From assembly GCF_025398195.1 (NCBI RefSeq), contig NZ_JAODNV010000007.1, forward strand, positions 1 through 64,000: DNA of 64,000 nt, in the 5' to 3' direction. The notes beneath the pieces are model-generated. The model had not been told where the DNA came from. It did no database searches and saw only the letters and a list, made by a program, of their open reading frames with translations. How positions within the stretch are numbered: the first letter of the stretch is position 1; the number at the start of each line of letters is the position of its first letter. The position numbers and the translations under genes were made by a program. This DNA comes from Chelativorans petroleitrophicus (GTDB lineage: Bacteria; Pseudomonadota; Alphaproteobacteria; Rhizobiales; Rhizobiaceae). This document shows positions 43,728 through 55,774 of the stretch, one piece after another.

Positions 43728-45428
43728 ATGACGATCTTCGCCCTTCGGGAAACCGTCCCTTCACCGGCTGCCCCGGCCCTACGGACGCGCGCGCAGCGGC
43801 ATCCGCTTGCAATGGCGGTGGCCGTACTTGTGGCGGGGCTTGTCCTGCTTCCCATCGCCGCCACCCTCGTTCTTGCCCTGTCGGGCACGGGTGCGGACTG
43901 GCCGCATCTGGCGCGCTACGTGCTGCCGCAGGCGGCAACGACGACCCTGGTTCTTCTGCTTCTGGTAGGCTGCGGCACCGCCTTTGTGGGTGTCGGCACC
44001 GCCTGGCTCGTCATCGCCTATGAATTTCCCCTACGGCGGGTGCTTGCCTGGGCGCTGGTTATGCCGCTTGCCGTGCCGCCCTATCTCGCCGCCTATGCAC
44101 ACGATGAGTTTTTCCATTATGTGGGGCCGGTGCAGACGCTGCTGCGGAGCATCTTCGGCTTTGAGCGGCCGAGCGACTACTGGTTCCCCGACATCAGGTC
44201 CACCACGGGCGCGGCGCTTGTCCTCACATCCGTCACGTTTCCTTACGTCTATCTCACGGCGCGTTTCATCTTCCTCATGCAGGGGCGCAACATCGCCGAT
44301 GTCGCGCGCACGCTGGGGGCGGCCCCCGCGCGCGTCTTCTGGCGCGTGCTCCTGCCGGTCGCCCGCCCAGCCATCGTCGCCGGCGTAGCGCTGGTAATGA
44401 TGGAGACGATCAACGATTTCGGCGCCGTGGAGCATCTGGGCGTGCGCACCATGACGCTGGCGATCTACTCCACCTGGCTCAACCGCGGCAGCCTGGAGGG
44501 CGCGGCACAGATCGCCGTGGTTATGCTGGTCCTCGTCCTGCTGCTCATAGCGGCCGAGCGGATCGCCCGCCGCAGGCAGCGTTTTCATGCCTCGCGCGGC
44601 ACGCAGATGAACGCGCGGCCGCCCCGCATACATCTTTCGGGTTGGCGCGGGCTGCTCGCCACCGCCCTCGGGCTGACACCCATCCTGTTCGGCTTCGGCA
44701 TTCCGCTCTTCATCTTCGGCCGCTATGCGCTCAATCGCCTTCACCAGGCGACGGAACCCGCGCTCTCCAAAGCGTTCCTCACGAGCCTCGGCACGGGGTT
44801 TGCGACAGCCGTGCTCACCGTGGGGATAGCCCTTCTCCTGATATACGCAGCGAGGCTTTCCCGCCGGCGCTCAATGGCGATCCTCGTGCGCTTTGCGGCC
44901 ATCGGCTACGCGATGCCGGGCACCATCCTCGCGCTCGGGCTCCTGATCTCACTTGCCCGCTTCGACAACTTCATCGATGCGCTGGCGCGCGAATATGTCG
45001 GCTTCTCGACAGGTCTCATCTTGACGGGCTCGGCCACTGCCGTCGTTCTTGCCTGCACCATACGCTTTCTGGCGCTTGCCGAAGGCGCCATTCAGGCGGG
45101 GCTCGACAAGCTGCCGCCGCATCTCGATGAAGCCGCACGCAGCTTGGGGCGCTCGGCGCCGGTCAGCGCGGCCACCGTGCTCCTGCCTCTGTTGAAGCCC
45201 GCTGTCCTGACCGCCGGCATACTCGTCTTCGTGGACACGGTGAAGGAACTTTCCGCCACCATTCTTCTACGTCCCTTCGGCTTCAGAACGCTTGCCACCT
45301 ATGTGCACGAGAACGCCGCCCGCGGCGCCGTGGAGGATGGCGCCATGGCCGCCCTCTTGATCATCGCCACGGCCACGGTGCCGGTCATTCTGTTGTCCGG
45401 ATCACTGACGCGGGATCGCGACGCATAA
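43728..45428 (+). CDS. fbpB: Ferric iron ABC transporter, fused permease (FbpB type)
   Basis: The 566-aa protein has about 12 membrane helices in two homologous halves, each with an EAA-type loop (VARTLGAAPARVFWRVLLPVARPA and AARSLGRSAPVSAATVLLPLLKPA). This two-domain permease is typical of FbpB/SfuB iron transporters. No ATP-binding subunit (fbpC) follows; the next gene is on the other strand, so the ATPase must be encoded elsewhere. Confidence 0.9.
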   Translation: MTIFALRETVPSPAAPALRTRAQRHPLAMAVAVLVAGLVLLPIAATLVLALSGTGADWPHLARYVLPQAATTTLVLLLLVGCGTAFVGVGTAWLVIAYEFPLRRVLAWALVMPLAVPPYLAAYAHDEFFHYVGPVQTLLRSIFGFERPSDYWFPDIRSTTGAALVLTSVTFPYVYLTARFIFLMQGRNIADVARTLGAAPARVFWRVLLPVARPAIVAGVALVMMETINDFGAVEHLGVRTMTLAIYSTWLNRGSLEGAAQIAVVMLVLVLLLIAAERIARRRQRFHASRGTQMNARPPRIHLSGWRGLLATALGLTPILFGFGIPLFIFGRYALNRLHQATEPALSKAFLTSLGTGFATAVLTVGIALLLIYAARLSRRRSMAILVRFAAIGYAMPGTILALGLLISLARFDNFIDALAREYVGFSTGLILTGSATAVVLACTIRFLALAEGAIQAGLDKLPPHLDEAARSLGRSAPVSAATVLLPLLKPAVLTAGILVFVDTVKELSATILLRPFGFRTLATYVHENAARGAVEDGAMAALLIIATATVPVILLSGSLTRDRDA

Positions 45429-45448
45429 GTTCAAAGCGGATAGAAGAA

Positions 45449-45466
45449 CGGCGCCCTGAGGCGCCG
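45449..45466 (+). terminator. Hairpin after fbpB
   Basis: A 7-bp perfect stem CGGCGCC/GGCGCCG with a CTGA loop, 21 bases after the fbpB stop. No strong T run follows on the plus strand, so intrinsic termination is only possible. Confidence 0.45.
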
Positions 45467-45651
45467 CAAATCAGAATGGATGCTGTCAAAAAGGGGCTTG
45501 GCGAACGCGCCACGTTCAGTCTGCGAGGAATGTCCGTCAAGTTGCCCCCGACTATTCGTTCCAGTCCTTAATGCAATCTTACCATCGTCAATGGCTCCAA
45601 AACCGCTCGGCCCGGCCCTGACATCTCGGTAAATTTCCAGGCAAGGCTTTG

Positions 45652-47610
<1,959 letters not shown>

Positions 47611-47776
47611 GGGGCTCCTCCTTCAATGGGCCGGCGCGGCCTCGTGTGGCCGGTATAGGGCAAAATGGCCCGAGATCACAACTTAACAGTGCCACAAAGG
47701 TTTGAAATTAAAGACATGTCGTTTAAACCCGCTGGGGCATGTCGGACCAATTTGCCGGTCCGAGGGGCGAGGATTG

Positions 47777-49606
47777 ATGCCGGACTGGTTGGCGAGGAGA
47801 AGCGTCTGGATCGTCGGCGCAGCGGTAGTTCTGGTCATCCTTGTGATGGCCGGATTGCCTTTGATCGCCTCCACGCAGATCGTGCGCGACCGGATCGCCT
47901 TTCAGATGAGCGCCTGGTCCGGCTATCGGGTGAAGCTCAACAATTCGCCGGAAATCCATGTCTGGCCGACATTCCGCGCTGTGCTCAGCGACGTGACGCT
48001 GCTTGACTGGAACGAGGCCGAGCCCAAGACGGTGCTCGCCGCAGAGCGCGTGGAGATGGACCTGTCGGCGCTTGCCGCGCTGCGTGGTGACGTGGTTTTC
48101 ACCAGGATGCGGCTTGTCCGCCCCGTGCTTCGCCTCACCGAGCGGAATGAGAAGCTCCGCCTTCCCGCCCCGCAGGACTGGGGCCGGCTCAACCGTTCGG
48201 TGGAAACGGCGCGGGATGCCGTTTCCAAGGCGCCCACCGATCCCGACACGAGCGGGCTGCCGGGCGACACCTTCGGCACGATCGAATTCGAACAGGGCCG
48301 CGTGATTGCCGATGACGGAAACCAGCAGACGAATATCGTTACGAGTCTGTCCGGCTCCCTCGAATGGCCTGCGCTCAATCGCCAGGTCGCTCTCCTGGCA
48401 AGCGGCATCTGGCATGGCGAGAGCGTATCGCTGACTGCGTCCAGTACACAGCCGCTCATTCTGCTAGGCGGCGGAAGAGCGCCGCTCACCTTCTCGCTTC
48501 AGGCAGCACCCGCGAACGTCTCCTTCACCGGCAGCGCCAGCCTTGCGGGAGACAATTTCATCGACGGTCAATTGAAAATCGCGGCCCCCTCGCTCGCCGG
48601 GCTGATCGATTGGACGCATGCCCTCTCGCTGCCCACTAACAGTGTCGGCCCGGTCGAACTGAGCGCGCGTATCGTCGGCGACGTACGGCGCCTCAAATTC
48701 GAGGACACCGTGCTCAACATCGCGGGCAGTTCCGGAAACGGCCTCATCGATGTGAGCTTCAGCGCCGGCGATCCGCTGGTGGCCGGCACGCTCGCCTTCG
48801 ACACGCTCAACCTTCCCGCGCTGATCCAAGCGTTCAGTCCCATCTCCACCGGCCCAACAAATGCCGAGGGACTCTCCCAGTCCATCGGGGGCGGCGACTT
48901 TGATTTCGACCTTCGCTTCTCCGCCGCAAATGCCACCTTCGGCAATGCTACGTTGACCAATGTCGCGGCCGCCGCCAAGGTGAACGACGAGCTTGCCACC
49001 TTCGACATTTCGGATGCCACGGCTTTCGGAGGCACCATCCAGTTCGGCGTGCGCGCGGACCGCACGGAGGGACGGGAGACCGTCGAGCTGCGGATGGTCG
49101 GCGAGCGGATCGATCTGAGCCGGCTTGCCGCCGCTCTAGGCCGCGAGCGGCTCGTGCCGCAAGCGCCTTGCACATTTTCGCTCGCCCTGAAGGGCCCGGG
49201 CGCTGACCTCCAGTCGGTGCTCAGAAGCGGAAGCGGAACCGTTTCGGCAAGTCTCGGGCCCGGCACCATATCCGGATTGAACCTGGACGCATTTTTCGAA
49301 CACAGTGCCGCTGGCGAATTCTTCCCTCTTTCGGCCATCGAGGAAGGTTCGCTGCCCATCGATGGGGCCGAGTTCAAGGCCAGCATAACCAAGGGTGTCG
49401 CGGGGCTCGAAACGGCCGTGGCGCGTTCCGGCGCTTATACCATTTCGCTCGATGGGCTTGTGCCCCTAGCCGGACGGGCGCTTGCGCTCTACGGCAGGAT
49501 TTCCGAATCTGCCGAAGACGAGGCTTCCGAGGAAGCTCCGCTTTCCTTCTTCGTCGGCGGCTCTTGGAGCGCGCCCTTCATCGCGCCGCTGACCAATTAC
49601 CGGTAA
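47777..49606 (+). CDS. AsmA family protein
   Basis: The 609-aa protein has one N-terminal membrane helix (about residues 11-32) followed by a long beta-rich periplasmic part, the AsmA/YhdP-like build (TVLAAERVEMDLSALAALRGDVVFTRMRLVRP). The C-terminal AsmA repeat region includes GPGADLQSVLRSGSGTVSASLGPGTISGLNLD. AsmA-like proteins act in phospholipid transfer and outer-membrane upkeep. The ATG at 47777 follows GAGG and begins MPDWLARRS. Confidence 0.85.
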   Translation: MPDWLARRSVWIVGAAVVLVILVMAGLPLIASTQIVRDRIAFQMSAWSGYRVKLNNSPEIHVWPTFRAVLSDVTLLDWNEAEPKTVLAAERVEMDLSALAALRGDVVFTRMRLVRPVLRLTERNEKLRLPAPQDWGRLNRSVETARDAVSKAPTDPDTSGLPGDTFGTIEFEQGRVIADDGNQQTNIVTSLSGSLEWPALNRQVALLASGIWHGESVSLTASSTQPLILLGGGRAPLTFSLQAAPANVSFTGSASLAGDNFIDGQLKIAAPSLAGLIDWTHALSLPTNSVGPVELSARIVGDVRRLKFEDTVLNIAGSSGNGLIDVSFSAGDPLVAGTLAFDTLNLPALIQAFSPISTGPTNAEGLSQSIGGGDFDFDLRFSAANATFGNATLTNVAAAAKVNDELATFDISDATAFGGTIQFGVRADRTEGRETVELRMVGERIDLSRLAAALGRERLVPQAPCTFSLALKGPGADLQSVLRSGSGTVSASLGPGTISGLNLDAFFEHSAAGEFFPLSAIEEGSLPIDGAEFKASITKGVAGLETAVARSGAYTISLDGLVPLAGRALALYGRISESAEDEASEEAPLSFFVGGSWSAPFIAPLTNYR

Positions 49607-49641
49607 CAAGCAGCATCTAAAGGATCGAATGCCGGAAAGCG

Positions 49642-50439
49642 TTATCTCCCGGCCGCTATCCGCATCCTGCGCTTGTTGACCAGTGAGGCCACGATCACGC
49701 CCACCGTCACCATGCCAATGAGCACGGTGCAGACGGCATTGATCTCTGGCGTAACGCCGAGGCGCACGGAACTGTAGATTTTCATGGGCAGTGTTGTAGC
49801 GCCCGGCCCCGAGGTGAAGCTCGCGATCACGAGGTCGTCGAGCGACAGGGTGAAGGCGAGCATCCAACCGGCAATTACCGCGGGCAGGATGACCGGCAAG
49901 GTCACTTGGAAGAAGGCTTTCACCGGCGTGGCGCCCAGATCGAGCGCCGCCTCCTCCAGCGATCGGTCGAAAGAGAGCAGCCTGGACTGAACGACCACCG
50001 CGACGAAGCACATGGAGAAAGTGATGTGCGCGATGGTAATCGTCGCAAAACCGCGCTCGAAATCCACCGCCACGAAAAGAAGCAGGAGCGAAAGGCCCGT
50101 GATCACCTCAGGCATGACAATGGGCGCATAGACCATGCCGGAAAACAGAAGCCGCCCACGAAAGCGAGTATAGCGCGTCAGCACGACCGCTGCGAGCGTG
50201 CCAAGCACGGTGGCCACGGTGGCGGAAATAAGGGCCACCCGCGCCGTGACCCAGGCCGCCTCCATCAGCCCCTGATTGGACAGCATGGCAACATACCACC
50301 GGGTGGAGAAACCGGCCCACACGGTCACGAGCCGCGATTCGTTGAAGGAAAAGATGACAAGCAGGACAATAGGCAGATAGAGGAACGCAAACCCGAGCAC
50401 CAGGCTCACCATATTGAAGCGTCCCCAGGTGCCGGCCAC
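49642..50439 (-). CDS. potI: Putrescine ABC transporter permease PotI
   Basis: A 265-aa permease with six helices and the EAA loop (LEEAALDLGATPVKAFFQVTLPVILPA). It pairs with PotH. The start is probably GTG at 50439, just after the potH stop (2-base gap) and behind AGGGGG; an ATG at 50412 is an alternative. It ends the operon, tail to tail with the AsmA gene. Confidence 0.88.
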   Translation of the reverse strand: MAGTWGRFNMVSLVLGFAFLYLPIVLLVIFSFNESRLVTVWAGFSTRWYVAMLSNQGLMEAAWVTARVALISATVATVLGTLAAVVLTRYTRFRGRLLFSGMVYAPIVMPEVITGLSLLLLFVAVDFERGFATITIAHITFSMCFVAVVVQSRLLSFDRSLEEAALDLGATPVKAFFQVTLPVILPAVIAGWMLAFTLSLDDLVIASFTSGPGATTLPMKIYSSVRLGVTPEINAVCTVLIGMVTVGVIVASLVNKRRMRIAAGR

Positions 50440-50441
50440 GA

Positions 50442-51362
50442 CTACAACCCCCTCTCTCTCGCGCGCGCCTGCGCCCGCTGGAAATAGGCGATCGGCACGA
50501 CGAGAACGACAAGCAGGACAATCGCGACGGCCGATGAGACCGGCCAGTCGTGGTTAGAGAAGAACTCGTTCCACAAGGTCTTGCCGATCATTAGCGTGCG
50601 GGAGCCGCCCAGCAGGTCGGGTATGACGAACTCGCCCACGGCGGGAATGAAAACGAGCATCGAGCCGGCGATTACACCCGGCATGGACAACGGCAGGGTG
50701 ATCTTCCAGAAGGCCGCAAGCGGCGTGCAGCCAAGGTCCTCCGCCGCCTCGACCAGGGCATAGTCCATTTTTTCCAGCGTCGCGTAGAGCGGCAGCACCA
50801 TGAATGGCAGATAGGAATAGACGATGCCGATGATGATCGCGGCCGTCGTGTTCAGGATGACAAGAGGCTGGTCAATCACACCCAAAAAGAGAAGGAACTG
50901 GTTGAGCAGGCCCTCGGGCTTCAGGATTCCGATCCAGGCATAGACGCGGATGAGGAAGCTCGTCCAGAAGGGCAGGATCACCATCATCAGCAGCACGGGT
51001 CGGATCGCCGTGGGCGCCCGCGCCATGCCATAGGCGACCGGATAGCCCACCAGAAGCGTGAAAACGGTTGAGACCGCCGCGATCAGAAGGCTGGACAGAT
51101 AGGCATTCACATAAAGCGGGTCGTCCAGCAGGAAGAGATAGTTGTCGAGAGACAGTTCCTTAAGCGCCTGAACGAAGCTGGACAGACCCGCGTCAAGCTC
51201 GAAAATGGGCGTGTAGGGCGGCATGGCGATCGCCGGCTGCGACAGCGAAATCCGGAAGACGATGAAGAACGGAACGAGGAAGAAGACGAACAGCCAGAGA
51301 TAGGGCACGGCGATCAGAAACCGGCGGCCCCAACTTCCCTTTGGCTGGCGCGACTTTCGCAT
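50442..51362 (-). CDS. potH: Putrescine ABC transporter permease PotH
   Basis: A 306-aa permease with about six helices and EAA loop (LVEAAEDLGCTPLAAFWKITLPLSMPG). The N-terminal cytoplasmic segment is basic. It follows potG with a 6-base gap. Together with PotI it forms the membrane channel of the PotFGHI putrescine importer. Confidence 0.88.
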   Translation of the reverse strand: MRKSRQPKGSWGRRFLIAVPYLWLFVFFLVPFFIVFRISLSQPAIAMPPYTPIFELDAGLSSFVQALKELSLDNYLFLLDDPLYVNAYLSSLLIAAVSTVFTLLVGYPVAYGMARAPTAIRPVLLMMVILPFWTSFLIRVYAWIGILKPEGLLNQFLLFLGVIDQPLVILNTTAAIIIGIVYSYLPFMVLPLYATLEKMDYALVEAAEDLGCTPLAAFWKITLPLSMPGVIAGSMLVFIPAVGEFVIPDLLGGSRTLMIGKTLWNEFFSNHDWPVSSAVAIVLLVVLVVPIAYFQRAQARARERGL

Positions 51363-51368
51363 CTTCGG

Positions 51369-52508
51369 CTACCGTACGAGGACCACGCCGGCGTCTTCGG
51401 CAAAAGAAACCCAGGCGCGGTCATGCCAGGTCAGCGCGTCCTCCACTGCACGCACGCTGTTGATGGAGCTCGCCTTGATCAACCTTCCATCGTCAAGCTT
51501 CACGTTATAGACTGTCATGTCGCCAAGATAGGCGATGTCCCAGACTTCACCTTCAAGCGCATTGCGGACATCTGCCGGCCGCTGGCGCGTCACCCGCACT
51601 TTCTCGGGCCGCACGGCAAGCCAGACGGTCTGTCCAACCTGCCCCTCGCCCGCGTCCGTTACCCCGAATTCCGCACCGCTTACGTCACGGATGCGCGCGC
51701 CGCTGCGGCCTGCTTCGAGCAGCGTGCCCTCCAGCAGGTTGATGGAGCCCACAAAGTCGGCGACGAAGCGGGAGACAGGAGCCTCATAGATCTCGGCAGG
51801 AGTCGCCACCTGCATCACCCTGCCCTGATCCATGATGGCAATGCGGTCGGCCATGGTCATGGCCTCCTCCTGGTCATGGGTGACCACGATGAAGGTGAGG
51901 CCAAGGTCCTGCTGCAGGTCCATGAGCTCGAACTGCGTCTCCTCCCGCAGCTTCTTGTCGAGCGCGCCGAGCGGCTCGTCGAGCAGCAGGACCTTCGGCC
52001 GCTTGGCGAGCGAGCGGGCAAGCGCCACGCGCTGGCGCTGTCCGCCCGAAAGCTGATGCGGCTTGCGGTCCGCATAGGCCTCCAGCTTGACGAGCTTCAG
52101 CATCTGCCGCACGCGCTCGGCAATCTCGGCCTTGGGCATGCCCTCCTGCTTCAGGCCGAAAGCGATGTTCTTCTCCACAGTCATGTGGGGAAAGAGCGCG
52201 TAGGACTGGAACATCATGTTGACAGGGCGCCGATAGGGCGGAACCCCGGCAAGGTCCTGCCCGTCGAGCAGAATGCGCCCCGAGGTCGGCGTCTCGAAGC
52301 CGCCCAGCATGCGCAGGAGAGTCGTCTTGCCGCAGCCCGAGGCGCCCAAAAGGGCGAAGAATTCGCGCTCGTAGATCGTCAACGACAGATTATCCACGAC
52401 GACGGAATCGCCGAAGCGCTTCGTTACGTTATCGAACCGGATATAGGCTTTGGCGTTCGGATCGGTCCAAGGCGCAAAGGACCGTCGCGTGCTGCCCAGC
52501 GATGCCAT
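51369..52508 (-). CDS. potG: Putrescine ABC transporter ATPase PotG
   Basis: A 379-aa ABC ATPase: Walker A GASGCGKTT, signature LSGGQRQRVALARSL, Walker B VLLLDEPLGALDKK and H-loop VTHDQEEAM. A C-terminal TOBE domain (about 290-375) is present, as in PotA/PotG. It energises import by PotHI. Confidence 0.92.
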   Translation of the reverse strand: MASLGSTRRSFAPWTDPNAKAYIRFDNVTKRFGDSVVVDNLSLTIYEREFFALLGASGCGKTTLLRMLGGFETPTSGRILLDGQDLAGVPPYRRPVNMMFQSYALFPHMTVEKNIAFGLKQEGMPKAEIAERVRQMLKLVKLEAYADRKPHQLSGGQRQRVALARSLAKRPKVLLLDEPLGALDKKLREETQFELMDLQQDLGLTFIVVTHDQEEAMTMADRIAIMDQGRVMQVATPAEIYEAPVSRFVADFVGSINLLEGTLLEAGRSGARIRDVSGAEFGVTDAGEGQVGQTVWLAVRPEKVRVTRQRPADVRNALEGEVWDIAYLGDMTVYNVKLDDGRLIKASSINSVRAVEDALTWHDRAWVSFAEDAGVVLVR

Positions 52509-52583
52509 TGCTCGCCCTCTCGCCCCGATGAACCGGCGGCCAGCCCGAGAGTCCCGGCAGAAGCCGCCGCAGTCATCCTGCTG

Positions 52584-53681
52584 CTACTGTCCCGTCACCA
52601 CTCTCGTCCACAGCCTCGTCACGAGGCGCTGCGTGCGCGGGTCGTAAGGCAAGGTCGTGAAGAGGTTCTCCATCGTTGCAGCATCGGGATAGACGGCCGG
52701 GTCGCCAATCACGTCCTCATCGAGGAGTTCCTGAGAGGCCAGATTGCCGTTGGCATAGAACACATAGTTCGAGGCCTTGGCGATCACCTCGGGCCGCATG
52801 ATGTAGTTGATGAACTCGTGCGCCTCCTCCACATGGGGCGCATCGGCGGGAATTGCCATCTGGTCGAACCACATCTGTGCTCCCTCCTTGGGGATCACAT
52901 AGGCGATCTCCACGCCCTGATCCGCCTCGGCCGCCCGGTCGCGGGCCTGGAAAACGTCGCCCGACCATCCCACGGCGAGGCAGATATCGCCATTCGCGAG
53001 CGCGTTGATGTATTCGGAGGAGTGGAACTTGCGCACATAGGGCCGCACGGAAAGCAGCAGTTCCTCGGCCTTGCCGAGTTCATCCGGATCGCGGCTGTCG
53101 GGATCGAAGCCCAGGTGATGCAGCGCCGAGCGCACCATCTCTGTCGGCGTATCCAAAAAATGCACGCCGCACTCGGCAAGCTTGGCCATGGTTTCCGGAT
53201 TGAAGATCACGTCCCAGGAGTCGATCTGGTCAGTGCCGAGAACCTCCTGCACCTTTGCGACATTGTAGCCGATGCCGGTCGTGCCCCACATATAGTTTAT
53301 GGAGTAGGCGTTGTCCGGGTCGTACTTTTCCGTGCGCTCCTCGATCACATCCCACATATTGCCGATATTGGTGAGCTTCGACTTGTCGAGCTTCTGGAAC
53401 ACGCCCGCCTGGATCTGTCGGCCGAGAAACTCACCCGTCGGCACGACCACATCATAGCCCGTTCCGCCCGCAAGCAGCTTTGTCTCCAGAATCTCGTTGG
53501 AATCGAAGACGTCGTAGACCACCTTGATCCCCGTCTCGGCGGTAAACTCCTGCAGGATTTCCTCGTCGATGTAATCCGACCAGTTGTAGACGTGGACGAC
53601 ACGCTCCTGCGCCGCGGCAGCACAGGCGAACACCGCTGCGGCAAGCGAGACGGAGGAGAGCAGAACGGCTTTGCCTTTCAT
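52584..53681 (-). CDS. potF: Putrescine-binding periplasmic protein PotF
   Basis: The 365-aa receptor has a signal peptide (MKGKAVLLSSVSLAAAVFACAAAA) and mature start VVHVYNWSDYIDEEILQEF, typical of PotF/PotD. AVGWSGDVFQARDRA is the polyamine site region conserved in PotF. A longer frame to 53828 lacks a signal peptide and is not used. The likely catabolic genes puuA and puuB lie 3-5 kb away. Confidence 0.9.
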   Translation of the reverse strand: MKGKAVLLSSVSLAAAVFACAAAAQERVVHVYNWSDYIDEEILQEFTAETGIKVVYDVFDSNEILETKLLAGGTGYDVVVPTGEFLGRQIQAGVFQKLDKSKLTNIGNMWDVIEERTEKYDPDNAYSINYMWGTTGIGYNVAKVQEVLGTDQIDSWDVIFNPETMAKLAECGVHFLDTPTEMVRSALHHLGFDPDSRDPDELGKAEELLLSVRPYVRKFHSSEYINALANGDICLAVGWSGDVFQARDRAAEADQGVEIAYVIPKEGAQMWFDQMAIPADAPHVEEAHEFINYIMRPEVIAKASNYVFYANGNLASQELLDEDVIGDPAVYPDAATMENLFTTLPYDPRTQRLVTRLWTRVVTGQ

Positions 53682-53946
53682 GCGAACAATTCCCTTGACG
53701 ACCCCAATTGCGGCCCGCCGCCCGCCCGGAGGGCAGTCGGTTGTAGCGGGAGAGCCTATTGTCGTTTTTACGGTGCGACAAGCGCGAAATTTAGCGAAAC
53801 CGCAGATACCCGCCCGCCGCGCCGGCACCGCCGGTCCGGCTGTTTCTTGACAATGGTTTAACCAACTTCAGAAACGCTCTTGGACGCGCCGTTCGCGCTT
53901 CGGTATTTCTACGAGGGTGCATCACAAACGGACGGAGGGGGAAAGT

Positions 53947-54660
53947 ATGACATCCGGCGAAGTCCGTGCCCTGGCAGACAGGCCGGTCCGCGACCCCTAT
54001 CGCGACCGCACGAGCTTGGAATTCCGCTTTCGAGCGCGCCGCTTTGCGAAGGTTCAAGCCCTCATCGAGGACGCGTTGGCCGAACGCGGAAAGGCACACA
54101 TCCTCGATCTGGGGGGAACCGAGACATATTGGCTGATCGGCGAAGATTTCCTCCGCCGCAACAGGGATCGGCTGGAAATCACGTTCGTTAATCTTCAACA
54201 GGAAACCGTTCAGGATCCGGCCCTTTTCAAGTCTGTAGCGGGAGACGCTACCGACCCGGATCTGTTTGCGGGCGACACCTTCGACCTCGTGCATTCCAAC
54301 TCAGTGATCGAGCATGTCGGCGATTGGGCGCAGATGGTCCGCTTCGCGTCGAATGTGAAGCGGCTTTCAAAGCGCTACTACGTACAGACTCCGAATTACT
54401 GGTTTCCCTACGAGCCGCATTTTCGCTTTCCCGGCTTCCAGTATTTGCCTGAGAAGCTTCGCATCGCGCTGATCCGCCGTTTCCCGCTGGGCTTCTTCGA
54501 GCGCGTGGAGGACCTTCAGGAGGCGCGCGAGATCATCGCCCATCACAGCCTGGTCTCGACCCGGCAGATGCGCCGGCTGTTCGATGACGCCGAGATCAGT
54601 CACGAAAGGATTTTCGGTCTCAACAAGTCGATCATCGCCATGCCGCGCGGTACGGCGTAG
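53947..54660 (+). CDS. Class I SAM-dependent methyltransferase
   Basis: A 237-aa methyltransferase with a modified SAM site HILDLGGTETYW and the motif DLVHSNSVIEHVGDW, as in methyltransferase-11-like proteins. The substrate is unknown; distant relatives act on sugars in cell-surface biosynthesis. GGAGGGGG is 4 bases before the ATG at 53947. It diverges from potF. Confidence 0.8.
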   Translation: MTSGEVRALADRPVRDPYRDRTSLEFRFRARRFAKVQALIEDALAERGKAHILDLGGTETYWLIGEDFLRRNRDRLEITFVNLQQETVQDPALFKSVAGDATDPDLFAGDTFDLVHSNSVIEHVGDWAQMVRFASNVKRLSKRYYVQTPNYWFPYEPHFRFPGFQYLPEKLRIALIRRFPLGFFERVEDLQEAREIIAHHSLVSTRQMRRLFDDAEISHERIFGLNKSIIAMPRGTA

Positions 54661-54898
54661 GCGATCGGGCGAAACAGCCGCGACCACGAGACAGAGCGCG
54701 TATTCCATGACGAACGACGCTCGATACAGGCATCCGACGTCTCCTTAAGGTGATTATCCTTCTTCTGCAGCAGATGAAGGTAGAGGCCGATCCCGCTCAC
54801 ATAATCCATTGCCGTGTCTCCATCGATTTTTCGTGAGCGGAATTTAAGAGCCCCAACCGGCTTTAATAGCCGTCAAAATCGCAGTAACTTTTTCAATT

Positions 54899-55774
54899 AT
54901 GAAAAATATCGATTGGGACGATCTGCGGATTTTCATTCTCGTGGCGCGCCATGGCGGGCTGTCGGGGGCCTCGACCGCCAGCGGCCTCAGCCCGGCTACG
55001 ATAGGCCGCAGGATGGTGTCACTTGAAGCGACGGTGGCCCGGCCGCTTTTCGTTCGACGCCAGACGGGCTACGGCCTGACGGATGACGGGCGCTCGCTTT
55101 TTGAGCGGGCACTGGCCATGGAAGCAAGCGCACGCCCCATCGAGGATTGGCTGTCGGACGAAAGCAGCCGGCCCCTCGTGCGGATTTCGGCCGGCACATG
55201 GACGGCCAACTTCTTCGCCGCCAATTTCTCGCGCTTGTGGACGCCGGAGGATCGCTTCCGCATCGCCTTCAAGACGACGGAAGCGCGACTTGACATCGCC
55301 CATCGCGAAGTCGAGATCGGGATCAGGAACCGGCCACCGGAAAACCCCAATCTCGCCGCCCGCAAGACCTGCGAGGTGGCTCAGGCCCCTTTCCGCGCGC
55401 GCAATCGCCCCCTGCCGGGGCGGGAGGATTGGGTTGCGATCGCACCCGAGGATGCGATCACGCCCTCGGCCCGCTGGGTCGCCTCCCGCAAGGACATCAC
55501 CGTTGCTGCCTGGGCCAATACGCCTCACACGCTTTACGACCTCATCCGTTCAGGCGTCGGCAAAGGCGTGCTGCCATGCTTTGCGGGAGACCGCGATCCG
55601 CTGCTGGAGCGTGCTGGCGAGGAAATTGCCGAACTGCGTGAGGGGCAATGGGTCGTCATGCACAACGACGACCGCCACCGGCCTGAGGTTCGCACAGTGA
55701 TCGACCGCATTGTCGATCTTCTGACCAGCCATGCTCTGTTGTTTGCCGGACAACGCCCGTTGGGAAGCGAATAG
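54899..55774 (+). CDS. LysR-family transcriptional regulator
   Basis: The 291-aa protein begins with the LysR winged helix (DDLRIFILVARHGGLSGASTASGLSPATIGRRMVSLE, about residues 7-45) and has a LysR substrate-binding domain, here somewhat short. No clear Shine-Dalgarno precedes the ATG. Its target is not evident; the neighbouring polyamine genes are possible. Confidence 0.85.
   Translation: MKNIDWDDLRIFILVARHGGLSGASTASGLSPATIGRRMVSLEATVARPLFVRRQTGYGLTDDGRSLFERALAMEASARPIEDWLSDESSRPLVRISAGTWTANFFAANFSRLWTPEDRFRIAFKTTEARLDIAHREVEIGIRNRPPENPNLAARKTCEVAQAPFRARNRPLPGREDWVAIAPEDAITPSARWVASRKDITVAAWANTPHTLYDLIRSGVGKGVLPCFAGDRDPLLERAGEEIAELREGQWVVMHNDDRHRPEVRTVIDRIVDLLTSHALLFAGQRPLGSE

Noticed and set aside
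51423-53861. An 812-codon open frame on the plus strand
   Set aside because: It is antisense to potG and potF, has His/Arg/Leu-rich low-quality composition and no recognisable domain; it is a shadow frame of high-GC codon usage.
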